From NCBI GenBank assembly GCA_949296475.1, contig CASFOK010000018.1:1-62632 (forward strand): a stretch of 62,632 bases of DNA. The letters run 5' to 3'. The stretch comes from an uncultured Pseudomonadota bacterium. GTDB taxonomy: Bacteria > Pseudomonadota > Alphaproteobacteria > Rs-D84. Position numbers and translations under genes: made by a program. A model generated the notes under the pieces. It worked only from the letters and a program-made list of their open reading frames with translations, did no database searches and was not told where the DNA came from. Positions 24,313 to 32,924 of this stretch are shown one piece after another; the first letter of the stretch is position 1, and the number at the start of each line of letters is the position of its first letter.

Positions 24313-24723
24313 ATGCAATTGTCGTTGATAAAAAAAAGTGACGAAACAAAAGCTGTTGCTTATGCGATTGCTAGGTTGGTGTACGCAGAGACGCGCGCAA
24401 GTTCTTTGCCAGCTGTTGAAGCGTTAACTTCAATGATAAACAACATATCTGTGTCTGCCGGGAAAAATTTTACAGAGATAATTTCTGATTCGGACATGTT
24501 TGAATCGCTGAATAAAGATTCGGACCATCATAAATATTTATCAACCGATGTTTCTAATCGCGGTTTTCAGATGTGCGTACGCGTTGTCAATCGTATGTTG
24601 CATGGTGCTTTACCAGATTCTTGCTGTGGTGCGACAAAATTTCATCGGGTTAACAGATTGCCCGATTGGGCGGTGGCGCGCGGATATATCGCTGATATAG
24701 ACGGTTTATTGTTTTATTTATAA
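24313..24723 (+). CDS. Cell-wall hydrolase, SleB/Hydrolase_2 type
   Basis: 136 residues. The SleB-type core is YAIARLVYAETRASSLPAVE, with the catalytic Glu in YAET, followed by SMINNISVSAGKNFTEII, then RVVNRMLHGALPDSCCGATK and FHRVNRLPDWA. Such enzymes cut peptidoglycan. In this setting it is probably the phage lysin or a virion-associated hydrolase for DNA entry. No signal peptide, so release would need the holin-like protein encoded 10 bp downstream. First gene of the virion operon. Confidence 0.8.
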   Translation: MQLSLIKKSDETKAVAYAIARLVYAETRASSLPAVEALTSMINNISVSAGKNFTEIISDSDMFESLNKDSDHHKYLSTDVSNRGFQMCVRVVNRMLHGALPDSCCGATKFHRVNRLPDWAVARGYIADIDGLLFYL

Positions 24724-24733
24724 GAAGGTATCA

Positions 24734-24958
24734 ATGATAAGAAAAATTATTCAGGGCGGTTTTTTATCTGGTCACAGAACTTACATAATTTCTGGCATCG
24801 GCATTTTATCTGCAATCGGTGCATACCTGGTCGGTGACACAGATATATTTACTATGTTACAAGCAATCTTTACATTAGGTGGCATATATTTTTTAAGAAA
24901 ATCTAGTGAAACAAAAGGACGAAAACATGGAAAAAATTCCAGAAAAATTTCTAAATGA
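24734..24958 (+). CDS. Holin-like small membrane protein
   Basis: 74 residues. One or two membrane helices (YIISGIGILSAIGAYLVGD and FTMLQAIFTLGGIYFL) are followed by a basic tail (KGRKHGKNSRKISK), the layout of small holins. It sits next to the hydrolase, and its end overlaps the scaffold gene by 32 bp. The function is from position and shape, not from a family match. Confidence 0.6.
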   Translation: MIRKIIQGGFLSGHRTYIISGIGILSAIGAYLVGDTDIFTMLQAIFTLGGIYFLRKSSETKGRKHGKNSRKISK

Positions 24959-25583
24959 AGACGGTACTTTAAATACAGACGCGTTGTTGAAATCTTATTC
25001 AGAACTGGAAAAGAAAATGAGTACGATGATTTCAATACCAACAGAAAATGCAGACGAAGCAACGCGCACAAAATTCAATCGCGCTATTGGCGTACCAGAT
25101 AATGCGAACGCGTATCCTGTCAGCCCGATGTTTGATGATGAAAATTTACGCGCACAATTTTTTGAAATCGGGTTGACTTCGTCACAAGTTGAAAAAATTT
25201 ATAAGATAGCAGAAGAATTTTTATCGCCTGTATTATCAGATTTATTTAGCAAACAAAATGAAACGAATGCGATTACAGAATTGAAAAATTTTTTCGGCGA
25301 CGAAGAAAAAATGATAGACGCATTACGTGCAATAAAATCGTTCGGTGAAAAATATTTACCGTCTGATGCGTTTGATTCGTTATGTTCTTCAGCCCAAGGA
25401 ATCCAAAGCGTTTACAAGATGATGCAATCAATGGAACCAAGTGTACGAACAGAAAAAAATTCATCAGAAATTTTAACAGATGATGTATTAAGAAAGATGA
25501 TGCAAGATCCAAAATACTGGCGCGATCAAGATCCAGAATACGTTCGCAAAATTGAAAACGGTTTTAAAAAGTTATATTCATAG
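24927..25583 (+). CDS. Podovirus capsid scaffolding protein
   Basis: 218 residues from ATG 24927 behind AAAAGGACG. T7-like capsid assembly (scaffold) proteins are acidic and helical, starting with a short Glu/Asp-rich region like EKFLNEDGTLNTDALLKSY and ending in a basic helix (RKIENGFKKLYS) that binds the capsid. Both are seen here. It guides procapsid assembly and then leaves. It lies upstream of the capsid gene as in T7 gp9/gp10. Confidence 0.75.
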   Translation: MEKIPEKFLNEDGTLNTDALLKSYSELEKKMSTMISIPTENADEATRTKFNRAIGVPDNANAYPVSPMFDDENLRAQFFEIGLTSSQVEKIYKIAEEFLSPVLSDLFSKQNETNAITELKNFFGDEEKMIDALRAIKSFGEKYLPSDAFDSLCSSAQGIQSVYKMMQSMEPSVRTEKNSSEILTDDVLRKMMQDPKYWRDQDPEYVRKIENGFKKLYS

Positions 25584-25686
25584 AAAAAATTGCACTTTCT
25601 TCTTTACTAATTTTTTTATTTAATATAAAATATAAATCAAGAACAAAAGAATTTGTTCTATCCAAAAAATAATAAAGGAGAGAAGA

Positions 25687-26025
25687 ATGGCATTCACATT
25701 CTTGAAAACGGCTGCAAAAAAACCTGCTGCTAAAAAGCCGGTTGCAAAGCCAGCTGCAAAAAAACCTGCTGCTAAAAAGCCAGCTGCAAAGAAACCTGCT
25801 GCTAAAAAAGTAGCGGCAAAAAAACCGGTTGCAAAAAAAGTAGCTGCAAAGAAACCAGTTGCAAAAAAAGTAGCAGCGAAAAAACCAGTTGCAAAAAAAG
25901 TAGCAGCAAAAAAACCTGTTGCTAAAAAACCAGTTGCAAAAAAAGTTGTTGCAAAAAAAGCGCCTGCTAAAAAAGTAGCGGCAAAAAAGCCAGTTGCTAA
26001 GAAAGCATGTGCAAAGAAAAAATAA
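25687..26025 (+). CDS. Histone H1-like Lys/Ala-rich DNA-binding protein
   Basis: 112 residues. A short leader ([10 protein letters not shown]) is followed by about 20 repeats of the AKKP(A/V) and AKKVA type, so nearly the entire protein is Lys, Ala, Pro and Val. This is the eukaryotic-H1-tail-like class of bacterial nucleoid proteins that neutralise and condense DNA. A strong AAAGGAG site precedes it. It sits between scaffold and capsid but has its own AT-rich upstream region and stacked terminators after it, so it is probably an independent unit. Role in packaging the particle's DNA is inference; a chromosomal nucleoid protein is the alternative. Confidence 0.8.
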   Translation: MAFTFLKTAAKKPAAKKPVAKPAAKKPAAKKPAAKKPAAKKVAAKKPVAKKVAAKKPVAKKVAAKKPVAKKVAAKKPVAKKPVAKKVVAKKAPAKKVAAKKPVAKKACAKKK

Positions 26026-26030
26026 TAAGT

Positions 26031-26083
26031 CCCCGCATTTGCGGGGATTTTCATTTATTAAATCCGCATTTGCGGATTTTTTT
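26031..26083 (+). terminator. Two stacked terminators
   Basis: CCCCGC(ATTT)GCGGGG at 26031-26046, then AATCCGC(ATTT)GCGGATT at 26061-26078 with T to 26083. A third hairpin (GTCAG/CTGAC, about 26097-26121) follows. They separate the histone-like gene from the capsid gene. Confidence 0.75.
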
Positions 26084-26257
26084 AAAAAATATTTAGTCAG
26101 ATTTTTCAAAACGTCTGACTGAATATTTTTCAAGACAATCCGTTCGTGGACCTTGGATATTTTTGTCGTATGGCGCAAAATCGCATAACCAGAAAACAAA
26201 ATATTAATCAGCGCAATTCATTTGCGTTTTTTTTAATCAATAAAAAGGAATGTATAT

Positions 26258-27088
26258 ATGTCTGTTTCCATAGATCAAGTCTTCGTAAAACAATTCGAAG
26301 CAGATGTTCATTTGGCTTATCAGCAAATGGGCACAAAATTGCGTGCGACGGTACGCAGCAAATCTGGTGTTGTTGGTGCGTCAACCACATTCCAAAAAGT
26401 TGGTCGTGGTACCGCCAGTACAAAATCGCGTCATGGTATTGTACCTGTTATGAACTTGAATCATGAACCTGTTGAATGCTTGTTGCAAGATTATTATGCA
26501 GGCGATTGGGTAGATGCCTTGGATGAGTTAAAAACAAACGTTGACGAGCGTCGTGTTGTTGCCTCTGCCGGTGCGTATGCATTAGGTCGCAAAACCGATG
26601 AATTAATCATATCCGCAATGAGCAACGCAACAGATTCTGTTGGCGATTATACCACAGGACTGACAAAAGATTTAATCTTGTCTGCCGTTGAAGAATTGAA
26701 TTCAAAGGATGTTCCTGATGATGGCAGAAGATTTGCGGTTGTCGGTGTTCATCAGTGGAACGAACTGTTATCAATGGATGAATTTGTGTCGGCAGATTAC
26801 GTCGGTAATGATTTACCTTTGGTATCTGGCGGGGCTTCTAAAAAATGGTTGGGCATTACATGGGTGTTGCATAATGGTTTGCCTGTATCAGACGACGAAC
26901 GCGATTGCTTTATTTATCACGCAACTAGCATAGGTCATGCTTGCGGGCAAGAAGTAAAAACGGATATTTCTTGGCACGGCGAACGTGCGGCGCACTTTAT
27001 CAGCAACAGTATGTCCCAAGGTGCTGTGTTGATTGATGACGATGGCATCGTACGCATTAAATGTCTGGATAAAGAAGAAACAATTTAA
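26258..27088 (+). CDS. Major capsid protein, podovirus type
   Basis: 276 residues, rather short for the family. It starts with SVSIDQVFVKQFEADVHLAY, typical of T7-like capsid proteins of the P22/T7 podovirus capsid group, with the HK97 fold expected. Other recognisable parts are STKSRHGIVPVMNLNHEPVE, LDELKTNVDERRVVASAGAY and the late GAVLIDDDGIVRIKCLD. It forms the icosahedral head. AAAAAGGAA precedes the ATG. Position after the scaffold and before the tail tubes fits. Confidence 0.85.
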   Translation: MSVSIDQVFVKQFEADVHLAYQQMGTKLRATVRSKSGVVGASTTFQKVGRGTASTKSRHGIVPVMNLNHEPVECLLQDYYAGDWVDALDELKTNVDERRVVASAGAYALGRKTDELIISAMSNATDSVGDYTTGLTKDLILSAVEELNSKDVPDDGRRFAVVGVHQWNELLSMDEFVSADYVGNDLPLVSGGASKKWLGITWVLHNGLPVSDDERDCFIYHATSIGHACGQEVKTDISWHGERAAHFISNSMSQGAVLIDDDGIVRIKCLDKEETI

Positions 27089-27109
27089 AGATAATCAAAG
27101 GATATTAAT

Positions 27110-27337
27110 ATGGCTTTTCAGAATAAAAACTTATCTGTAATTGCATATGCTAATGGTTTTACATTGTGGCATTATGCGGCAAAAGAAACTTTGGCAACGA
27201 TATCTGCATCTGGATATTTTAATAGTGTAAAGACGTTAATGAACGCAGGCGATGTATTGATTGTAAATGCATCTGATAATACATCTATTAAAAAAATTGC
27301 TGTATCGGAAAATGTGACAGTTGCCGATTTAGTTTAA
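27110..27337 (+). CDS. Small phage protein of unknown function (75 aa)
   Basis: AAAGGAT before the ATG. The sequence is a compact beta-rich unit (FTLWHYAAKETLATISASGY, then MNAGDVLIVNAS, SVSENVTVADLV-like end). Proteins of this shape often follow the capsid gene in BPP-1-like podoviruses; it could be a head-decoration or stabilising protein. That is inference from position. Confidence 0.6.
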   Translation: MAFQNKNLSVIAYANGFTLWHYAAKETLATISASGYFNSVKTLMNAGDVLIVNASDNTSIKKIAVSENVTVADLV

Positions 27338-27388
27338 TCATATAAAGGGCGGTTTTATTGCCGCCCATATTTTTAAAGGGGGTATAAG

Positions 27389-27907
27389 ATGCTGACAAAA
27401 ATAGATTTATGTTCTATGGCGTTGTTAAAATTGGGGGAAAAATCTATACAGTCCCTGGTAGACGATACGCCCGCCGCCCAACTAAGTCGTACGTTATTTG
27501 ATCCCGTGGTAGATGCGTTGTTGGCATCGCACCCGTGGCGGTTTGCGTGCAAAGAGTTTAATTTAACGAAAAATTCAGATGGTGATTTTTTGATACCTTC
27601 TGAATGTTTAAGAATCATTAAGTGCAGCGGCGAAATCATCGGTAATAAAATCATCACCGCGTCAGAAAATATAAATATTGTCGCCATTGTTCGCGTTCCC
27701 GTTGAAACGTTCCCGAGTTATTTTGTATCTTTGGCTGCCACAAAATTGGCAATGGAATTTTGTATACCACTAATTGGAGAGCAAACTGTTTTTAGAATGC
27801 TGGCGGCTTTATACGAAACGGAATTACAATCTGCAAAATTCATAGACAGTACAACCACTGTTAACCGTGACATTGATAGTTTTTCTCTGGTTAACGTGCG
27901 TTTTTAA
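27389..27907 (+). CDS. Tail tubular protein A (T7 gp11-like)
   Basis: 172 residues. It starts MLTKIDLCSMALLKLGEKSI, the classic gp11-like N-terminus, and has the RTLFDPVVDALLASHPWRFA segment of this family. It forms the ring between portal and nozzle in short-tailed phages. GGGGG precedes ATG 27389. The next gene follows with 15 bp between stop and start. Confidence 0.85.
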   Translation: MLTKIDLCSMALLKLGEKSIQSLVDDTPAAQLSRTLFDPVVDALLASHPWRFACKEFNLTKNSDGDFLIPSECLRIIKCSGEIIGNKIITASENINIVAIVRVPVETFPSYFVSLAATKLAMEFCIPLIGEQTVFRMLAALYETELQSAKFIDSTTTVNRDIDSFSLVNVRF

Positions 27908-27922
27908 TTGTGGGGGATTACA

Positions 27923-29638
27923 ATGGGGGATTTCATAAAAACACAAAATTCTTTTGCACATGGCGAAGTCGCACCAGAATTTTTTGCGCATGATAATATT
28001 AATGGTTTATCGCGACTGGAAAATATGGATGTCTTGGCAGGCGGCGGTTTGTCTCGGCGGCGCGGATTGCAGCATATTGCTGATTTGGAATCAAATGCAA
28101 GGCTTATCGCGTTTTCGGTCAGTGAAAATGAAAATTACATATTGGCTTTGAAAAACAAGATTATATCAGTGTTTTACCAAGGTGAGAAAATAAAAGATTT
28201 ATTTTCACCGTGGGCTTTTGATGATTTAACAAAGTTACAATATGCGCAACGTTTTGGTACCATAATTTTTGTACATCCGGATTACCAGCCTTATGTTTTA
28301 AAAAAAGAATCGGATGATTTTGCGTTATCAAAATTTGATTTTGCGCGTAATGACTCTGATATGACGGTTAATATGCCGTTTATGAAGTTTGACGATGCGG
28401 AAAACATAAAAATTACCGTGACAGCAAACGATGCAGGTAATAATTACGCTACGTTTACAACGAATGAAAATTTTTGGACGACAGATGATACAGAAGGGCG
28501 CTTTTTGTTATTGGATAAGCAGTGGACAATAACAGAATACATCAGTCCGACAGTCGTAAAGGCGCATACAAATGGAACGTACAGTTTGCCAAGCGGGGCT
28601 GTGTCGGATTGGCGCGAAGCGGCGTTCAGTAAAAAACGTGGTTGGCCGTGCAGCATTACTTTTCATCAAGATAGATTGGTCTTTGGCGGTTCGCGTTCTT
28701 GGCCCAGTGGTGTATGGCTTTCCCAGGTTGGTCGGCATAATAATTTTAATGTCGGTACCGGTTTAGACGACGAAGCAATATTTATAACGTTGCTGTCGCA
28801 ACAGCGACAGCAAATTTGCACAGTTGTCAGCAGCGATAATTTGCAAATTTTAACATCAGCGGGTGAATGGGCGATATCCAGTAAACCTTTGACGCCGTCG
28901 GCTGTGGATATAAAGCAACATACATCGGTTGGCAGTGTATCGCAAAGGTATTTGCCGCCGCAAAAAATAGAAGGCGCAACCGTGTTCATTTCTAGCAGCA
29001 AAAAAGACATTCGTGAACTGAGTCTTGACCAGTTGGGTGAAAATTATAATGCCACCGATTTGTGTGCGTTTTCAAAGCATTTGATGCAAGAACCCGTTGA
29101 CGTTGCTTATAACGAAGAAACGCGTCAGTTATTCGTTGTTATGCAATCTGGCGATATGGCTGTGTTAAACCAAAATTCTGCCTTGGGCATTTCTGCATGG
29201 GGCAGTTATAAAACCCAAGGCCAATTTAAATCCGTTGCTACCATAAACGGAGAGACTTTCGTCGTTGTTTATCGTGATGATGAGTTTTGTTTGGAAAAGT
29301 TTTCAGATTCTGTGTTACAAGACGGTGACAAATATGGATTTGCGTTTGTCGCGTCTGCGTTGCCCTTACGTGCATCAGGGCATAACGCAAACAAAGTCAG
29401 ACTACGAAAAATAATGGCGCGTGTTTTAAACACGAAGACTTTATTTATAAACGATATGCGGGCGGATTTGCCTAATGAAGTGTATTCTGCGGAATCAAAT
29501 GGTTATAGCGGCGACGTTTCTATAAATTTATTAGGCTTGCAAAGAAACTGCATGAATGCGCCTTGGACAATCAAAAGCAGTGAACAATTACCGGCAACGG
29601 TATTATCCGTGACGATGTACGGGTATTACTTGGTATAA
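27923..29638 (+). CDS. Tail tubular protein B (T7 gp12-like nozzle)
   Basis: 571 residues from ATG 27923 behind GGGGGA. The N-terminal IKTQNSFAHGEVAPEFFAHD and GGLSRRRGLQHIAD are diagnostic of the gp12-like family in podoviruses. The middle part has repeated beta-propeller-like segments (FHQDRLVFGGSRSWPSGVWL). The protein builds the tail nozzle. T7 gp12 is about 790 residues, so this is a short version, but the frame is uninterrupted. Confidence 0.85.
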   Translation: MGDFIKTQNSFAHGEVAPEFFAHDNINGLSRLENMDVLAGGGLSRRRGLQHIADLESNARLIAFSVSENENYILALKNKIISVFYQGEKIKDLFSPWAFDDLTKLQYAQRFGTIIFVHPDYQPYVLKKESDDFALSKFDFARNDSDMTVNMPFMKFDDAENIKITVTANDAGNNYATFTTNENFWTTDDTEGRFLLLDKQWTITEYISPTVVKAHTNGTYSLPSGAVSDWREAAFSKKRGWPCSITFHQDRLVFGGSRSWPSGVWLSQVGRHNNFNVGTGLDDEAIFITLLSQQRQQICTVVSSDNLQILTSAGEWAISSKPLTPSAVDIKQHTSVGSVSQRYLPPQKIEGATVFISSSKKDIRELSLDQLGENYNATDLCAFSKHLMQEPVDVAYNEETRQLFVVMQSGDMAVLNQNSALGISAWGSYKTQGQFKSVATINGETFVVVYRDDEFCLEKFSDSVLQDGDKYGFAFVASALPLRASGHNANKVRLRKIMARVLNTKTLFINDMRADLPNEVYSAESNGYSGDVSINLLGLQRNCMNAPWTIKSSEQLPATVLSVTMYGYYLV

Positions 29639-29654
29639 AAAATGGAGGTTAATT

Positions 29655-30002
29655 ATGGGACAACTTGTATCAGATGTAACAGATATATTGGATTATAAGA
29701 AATCAAAAAAAGATGCAGAAACAGAACGTCAAAAAGTTCTGGCTGACATTGCTGCAGATGAAAAGACAAAAACTAACTTGGTAAAGAAAACCTTGGCCAC
29801 GCAACGTGCAAAATATGGGGCGTCTGGTATGTCCGGTCGCAGCATGACGGAAGGCGCCGTCTTAAAACGCTTGAAATCCGAAACCGAAGAACCATACGAA
29901 GAAAAAAAGCGTACAAATATAGAAAAATTGAAAAAAATAAAAGTAGAAAAACCGAATTTATTACAATCTTTGTTGGATAAATTTGAGGACTTAATTGGTT
30001 AA
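29655..30002 (+). CDS. Phage structural helical protein (115 aa), unknown
   Basis: A GGAGG site precedes it. The protein is helical and charged (KKSKKDAETERQKVLADIAA), with a central motif KYGASGMSGRSMTEGAVLKR that recurs in BPP-1-like podovirus clusters at this place. It lies where T7 has internal virion proteins (gp14-gp16), but is far smaller than those. It might be a minor virion or ejection protein; the exact role is not known. Confidence 0.65.
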   Translation: MGQLVSDVTDILDYKKSKKDAETERQKVLADIAADEKTKTNLVKKTLATQRAKYGASGMSGRSMTEGAVLKRLKSETEEPYEEKKRTNIEKLKKIKVEKPNLLQSLLDKFEDLIG

Positions 30003-30016
30003 CGCAGGGGGCGCAC

Positions 30017-30565
30017 ATGTACAAGGTATCTTATGTCGCAGACGGTGAAACGTCCGAGTTTTTGTTTGTATTCCCTTTTTTTCAATCTGCGGACATTCGT
30101 GTATCTGTGGACGAGAAGATTCTTTCGGACACAGAATACGCGGTGATTCCAAATGAAGAATACGACGGTGGTAACGTTGTTTTCCCTGTGCCACCAGAAA
30201 AAGATGTTAAAATAGACATTTTCAGACAGGTGGCGCTGTCGCGTGTCATAGACTATCAACCGACGGCAAAAATAGACCCGGAAAATCTAAACGCAGATTT
30301 TAATTTTCTGTTAGAAGCGTTTAAAGATTTACATAAAATAGAGGTTGATGTAACAGAATGGGAAAATATACATGACAACGTTATGCGTTTTTTGAATTAT
30401 ACCTTGCAGGTAATAGAAGACAAGTTGTCTGGCGGAACAGTTCTGGGTTTATATAGTAATCTGTTATCTGTATTAGAAAACGCGCTGCCAAAACTTATAA
30501 ACGATTATGGCAGCATAACCGAAGAAGCACCAAACGAAAATCGCGATGATTACGGCGTTTTATGA
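30017..30565 (+). CDS. Tail fibre protein, T7 gp17 N-terminal type
   Basis: 182 residues. The N-terminal half matches the T7 fibre attachment domain pattern: YKVSYVADGETSEFLFVFPF, DIRVSVDEKI, NVVFPVPPEKDVKIDIFRQV. After a helical stretch it ends at about residue 180 with no receptor-binding domain. A fibre this short would have to be joined by another protein, for example that of 37673-38128. Its end overlaps the terminase gene by 20 bp. Confidence 0.8.
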   Translation: MYKVSYVADGETSEFLFVFPFFQSADIRVSVDEKILSDTEYAVIPNEEYDGGNVVFPVPPEKDVKIDIFRQVALSRVIDYQPTAKIDPENLNADFNFLLEAFKDLHKIEVDVTEWENIHDNVMRFLNYTLQVIEDKLSGGTVLGLYSNLLSVLENALPKLINDYGSITEEAPNENRDDYGVL

Positions 30566-31160
30566 TTTTTTAGACCAATGGAATGAAATATTGGGCCTGA
30601 ATACGCCGGCACATCATAAGCAAATTATGGATTTTTTGGTCTCTGTACTGGAATCCGAACCGCATCGTGGTTTATTAATGTCTTTCAGGCATTCTGGCAA
30701 ATCAACAGTAGTTGGTATTTTTGCCGCGTGTGTTTTGTGCTTGCGGCCAGAAACAAGAATTTTGATTTTGTCGGCGGAAAATAGTTTGGCGGCGCGCATG
30801 GTTGCACATATTAAACACATTTTGGAAAATCATCCCAGATGCTTGGATTTGATACCAGATGTAAAAAAAGAGTGGGCAAACGGCAGGATAACAGTTAACA
30901 GACCAATTGGCATTCGGGAACCGTCGGTTGTTTGCCAGGGAATACACGGTAACATTACAGGTATGCGCGCAGATTTAATCATTTGCGATGACGTAGAGGT
31001 CCCGAATACTTGTAACACTGCTAGCAAACGCGAAACGTTACGTGAAAGATTGCGAGAGCTAGATTTTATATTATCGCCAACCGGTACCATGATATACATC
31101 GGTACGCCACATACTATGGATACAATTTATAGAACAACACAAGACGACATGACAAACTAA
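30546..31160 (+). CDS. Large terminase, ATPase part (split gene, first half)
   Basis: 204 residues. It contains the packaging ATPase motifs: MSFRHSGKSTVVGIFAACVL (Walker A, near residue 45), ADLIICDDVEVPNTC (Walker B, near 143) and the coupling motif YIGTPHTMDTIYRT. It then stops at TAA 31158-31160. The nuclease half is 3.3 kb away at 34474-35322, across a reverse-strand cassette. Both halves keep their key residues, so they may still work as two subunits, or packaging is lost. Starts within the fibre gene. Confidence 0.85.
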   Translation: MITAFYDFLDQWNEILGLNTPAHHKQIMDFLVSVLESEPHRGLLMSFRHSGKSTVVGIFAACVLCLRPETRILILSAENSLAARMVAHIKHILENHPRCLDLIPDVKKEWANGRITVNRPIGIREPSVVCQGIHGNITGMRADLIICDDVEVPNTCNTASKRETLRERLRELDFILSPTGTMIYIGTPHTMDTIYRTTQDDMTN

Positions 31161-31826
31161 TTATTGTTGCGCTTCTTCTTGTTCAGATGGTTTGATTGCG
31201 GTAATTAACGAACGTAATTTCTTTAACAGTTCTGCACCAGCATCGCCAAAAAGTGGCAGGTAAGTTTCATATTCAGGCATGTCCGCTTGTAATTGTGCGC
31301 GTGTACGTTCAGACAAGGGTTGCCTTAATATATCGCTTGCAACGTTCCATAGGTGATATGCTTGGTAAGTTTTATCAACGATTAACCATTTTTCTAGTAA
31401 TTGCGGTTTGGCAGATAAAACAGAACGTATCGCGACCAACCATTGATTCCCGAATTTTTTTACAATTGATAGTTGTTGTAATTTGTGTAAGCCGTCTTCG
31501 TCAGGGGTGAATTCGTTTATACCTTTTTCCAGTTCGGTCCATTCGGCGTTCGTTAATGGTATCGTAGCAACAGATTGCGCCATCATACCGCCATAAGGTA
31601 ACAGGTCGCGTTCAATGGAATCCATCGGGGTTTTGCCGCTGCGCAGATTTTCAATGTGCTTTACCAAGTTTTTCCCGGTTGGTAATTCACGCAATTCTTT
31701 TAATATTTCAGGGGTAGATTCATTAATAAAAACTTGATTAACAGCCGCCCAACCACCAAAGATTACGTGTTCTTGGCGATAAAGATTTAATAATTTTTGC
31801 GCTGTTACGCTGGCTTTTATTTTCAT
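31161..31826 (-). CDS. Hypothetical protein in the terminase-splitting cassette (221 aa)
   Basis: Not recognised. Mostly helical, soluble, Leu/Glu/Lys-rich (EILKELRELPTGKNLVKHIE, PLTNAEWTELEKGINEFTPD) with a disordered EQEEAQQ end. Its stop codon abuts the stop of the terminase ATPase half (TAA then TTA at 31158-31163). AGGGGGACA precedes ATG 31826. It is 27 bp after the repressor-like gene, so both are probably in one operon. Confidence 0.6.
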   Translation of the reverse strand: MKIKASVTAQKLLNLYRQEHVIFGGWAAVNQVFINESTPEILKELRELPTGKNLVKHIENLRSGKTPMDSIERDLLPYGGMMAQSVATIPLTNAEWTELEKGINEFTPDEDGLHKLQQLSIVKKFGNQWLVAIRSVLSAKPQLLEKWLIVDKTYQAYHLWNVASDILRQPLSERTRAQLQADMPEYETYLPLFGDAGAELLKKLRSLITAIKPSEQEEAQQ

Positions 31827-31853
31827 TTTGTCCCCCCTGTGTGCAAAAGAATA

Positions 31854-32858
31854 TTATTCCATTACAATCATGATGACTTTGTGCATGGTTTTTCCGATGA
31901 TTTTTTCTTCTGGTGATACGATTTGACCGTATGTTTTGCCCTTGGAATCTTGGCGAACAACAACGACTTGTGCCGTGGCCGTATCATCGGCTTTCATCGT
32001 TTCAAAGTCTGTATCAATGCATACCGCCAAGTCGCCGACAGATACTGTTGCCTGCGAATCCACAAAAACATAAGATTTTTCAGGTATAAAACCGCCCAGA
32101 CGTTTAGAGTTTGGAATAACAGCGTACATGCCGGAACGGCCTTCTAGCGGAACCGGTGCGACAATCATGGTTTCGTCAGATTTTTTAAACGTCAGCGCCT
32201 TCCCGGCAGGCGTTGCAAATACAGGGATAAGTTTTTTACGTGCGCTGTCGTACAATTTTGCACCATAAAAACTGCTGTGATCAATGCCAGACATGGGGTT
32301 GCTGGGGATTAGGACGGATTTTACGCGTTCGGTAACCTTGTTTATTTGTTTGTTTAATTCGCCTGATTTATATAAATCTGCGATTTTATCAAACAAGGCT
32401 TCCGCGGTATAACCAAAGGAATTTGCCAAAGGTTCTATTTCGTTTTGATAAATTTCGCGTTGCCCAACTTCTATCTTGTGGTATACGGACAAGGTCATAC
32501 CTGCGTCTTTTGCAGCCTGAGCGATAGTTTTACCTGCTTGTTGGCGGACCTTGCGTAATCCGCTGCCAAATATTTTTAATCCGCTGTCCTCGTTGTCATT
32601 CAAGCGTCGCTTTATTTCCGTTTGCCATTGGTTTGCGACGTCATCTGATTCTTTGATGAAAATGTCTGATAACTTGCAACCTAATATATTACATATGTTC
32701 AATAATTGTTTTTGGTTCAAGCGACGAACGCCTTTTTCTATCTTGGACACGGCGGATAAAGACAAATTTGCCTGACGGGCCAGCGCGGTCATTTTCATGC
32801 CGCTTGCCAAACGGATGTTTCGTATGTTGTTTGGAAAGATTATTTCTTCTTGGGCCAT
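31854..32858 (-). CDS. Two-HTH repressor-like regulator with degenerate S24 domain
   Basis: 334 residues from ATG 32858 behind AAGGAG. Two XRE-type HTH domains lie in tandem: NIRNIRLASGMKMTALARQA (about 10-60) and GLRKVRQQAGKTIAQAAKDA (about 98-150). The C-terminal third has the beta-rich layout of LexA/CI S24 domains (SYVFVDSQATVSVGDLAVCI), but the nucleophile Ser of the G-D-S-M motif and the catalytic Lys are not visible. Autocleavage in an SOS response would then be lost. Candidate regulator of the module or of dnaB, which is 66 bp upstream on the same strand. Confidence 0.75.
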   Translation of the reverse strand: MAQEEIIFPNNIRNIRLASGMKMTALARQANLSLSAVSKIEKGVRRLNQKQLLNICNILGCKLSDIFIKESDDVANQWQTEIKRRLNDNEDSGLKIFGSGLRKVRQQAGKTIAQAAKDAGMTLSVYHKIEVGQREIYQNEIEPLANSFGYTAEALFDKIADLYKSGELNKQINKVTERVKSVLIPSNPMSGIDHSSFYGAKLYDSARKKLIPVFATPAGKALTFKKSDETMIVAPVPLEGRSGMYAVIPNSKRLGGFIPEKSYVFVDSQATVSVGDLAVCIDTDFETMKADDTATAQVVVVRQDSKGKTYGQIVSPEEKIIGKTMHKVIMIVME

Positions 32859-32924
32859 TCTGAATCTCCTTGCACTTATTGACAAATATTAGTTAATTTT
32901 CACAGAATAGGCAAGTATAAAATG

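Noticed and set aside
25687-26025. Short regular repeats that could suggest a CRISPR array
   Set aside because: The repeats are 9-15-nt codon repeats in one open frame without unique spacers, and no cas gene is near.
25564-26199. Long open frames antisense to the Lys/Ala-rich gene
   Set aside because: They are the mirror of AAA/GCN-rich codons (giving Phe/Ala or Phe/Cys runs), have no ribosome-binding site and cross the terminators.
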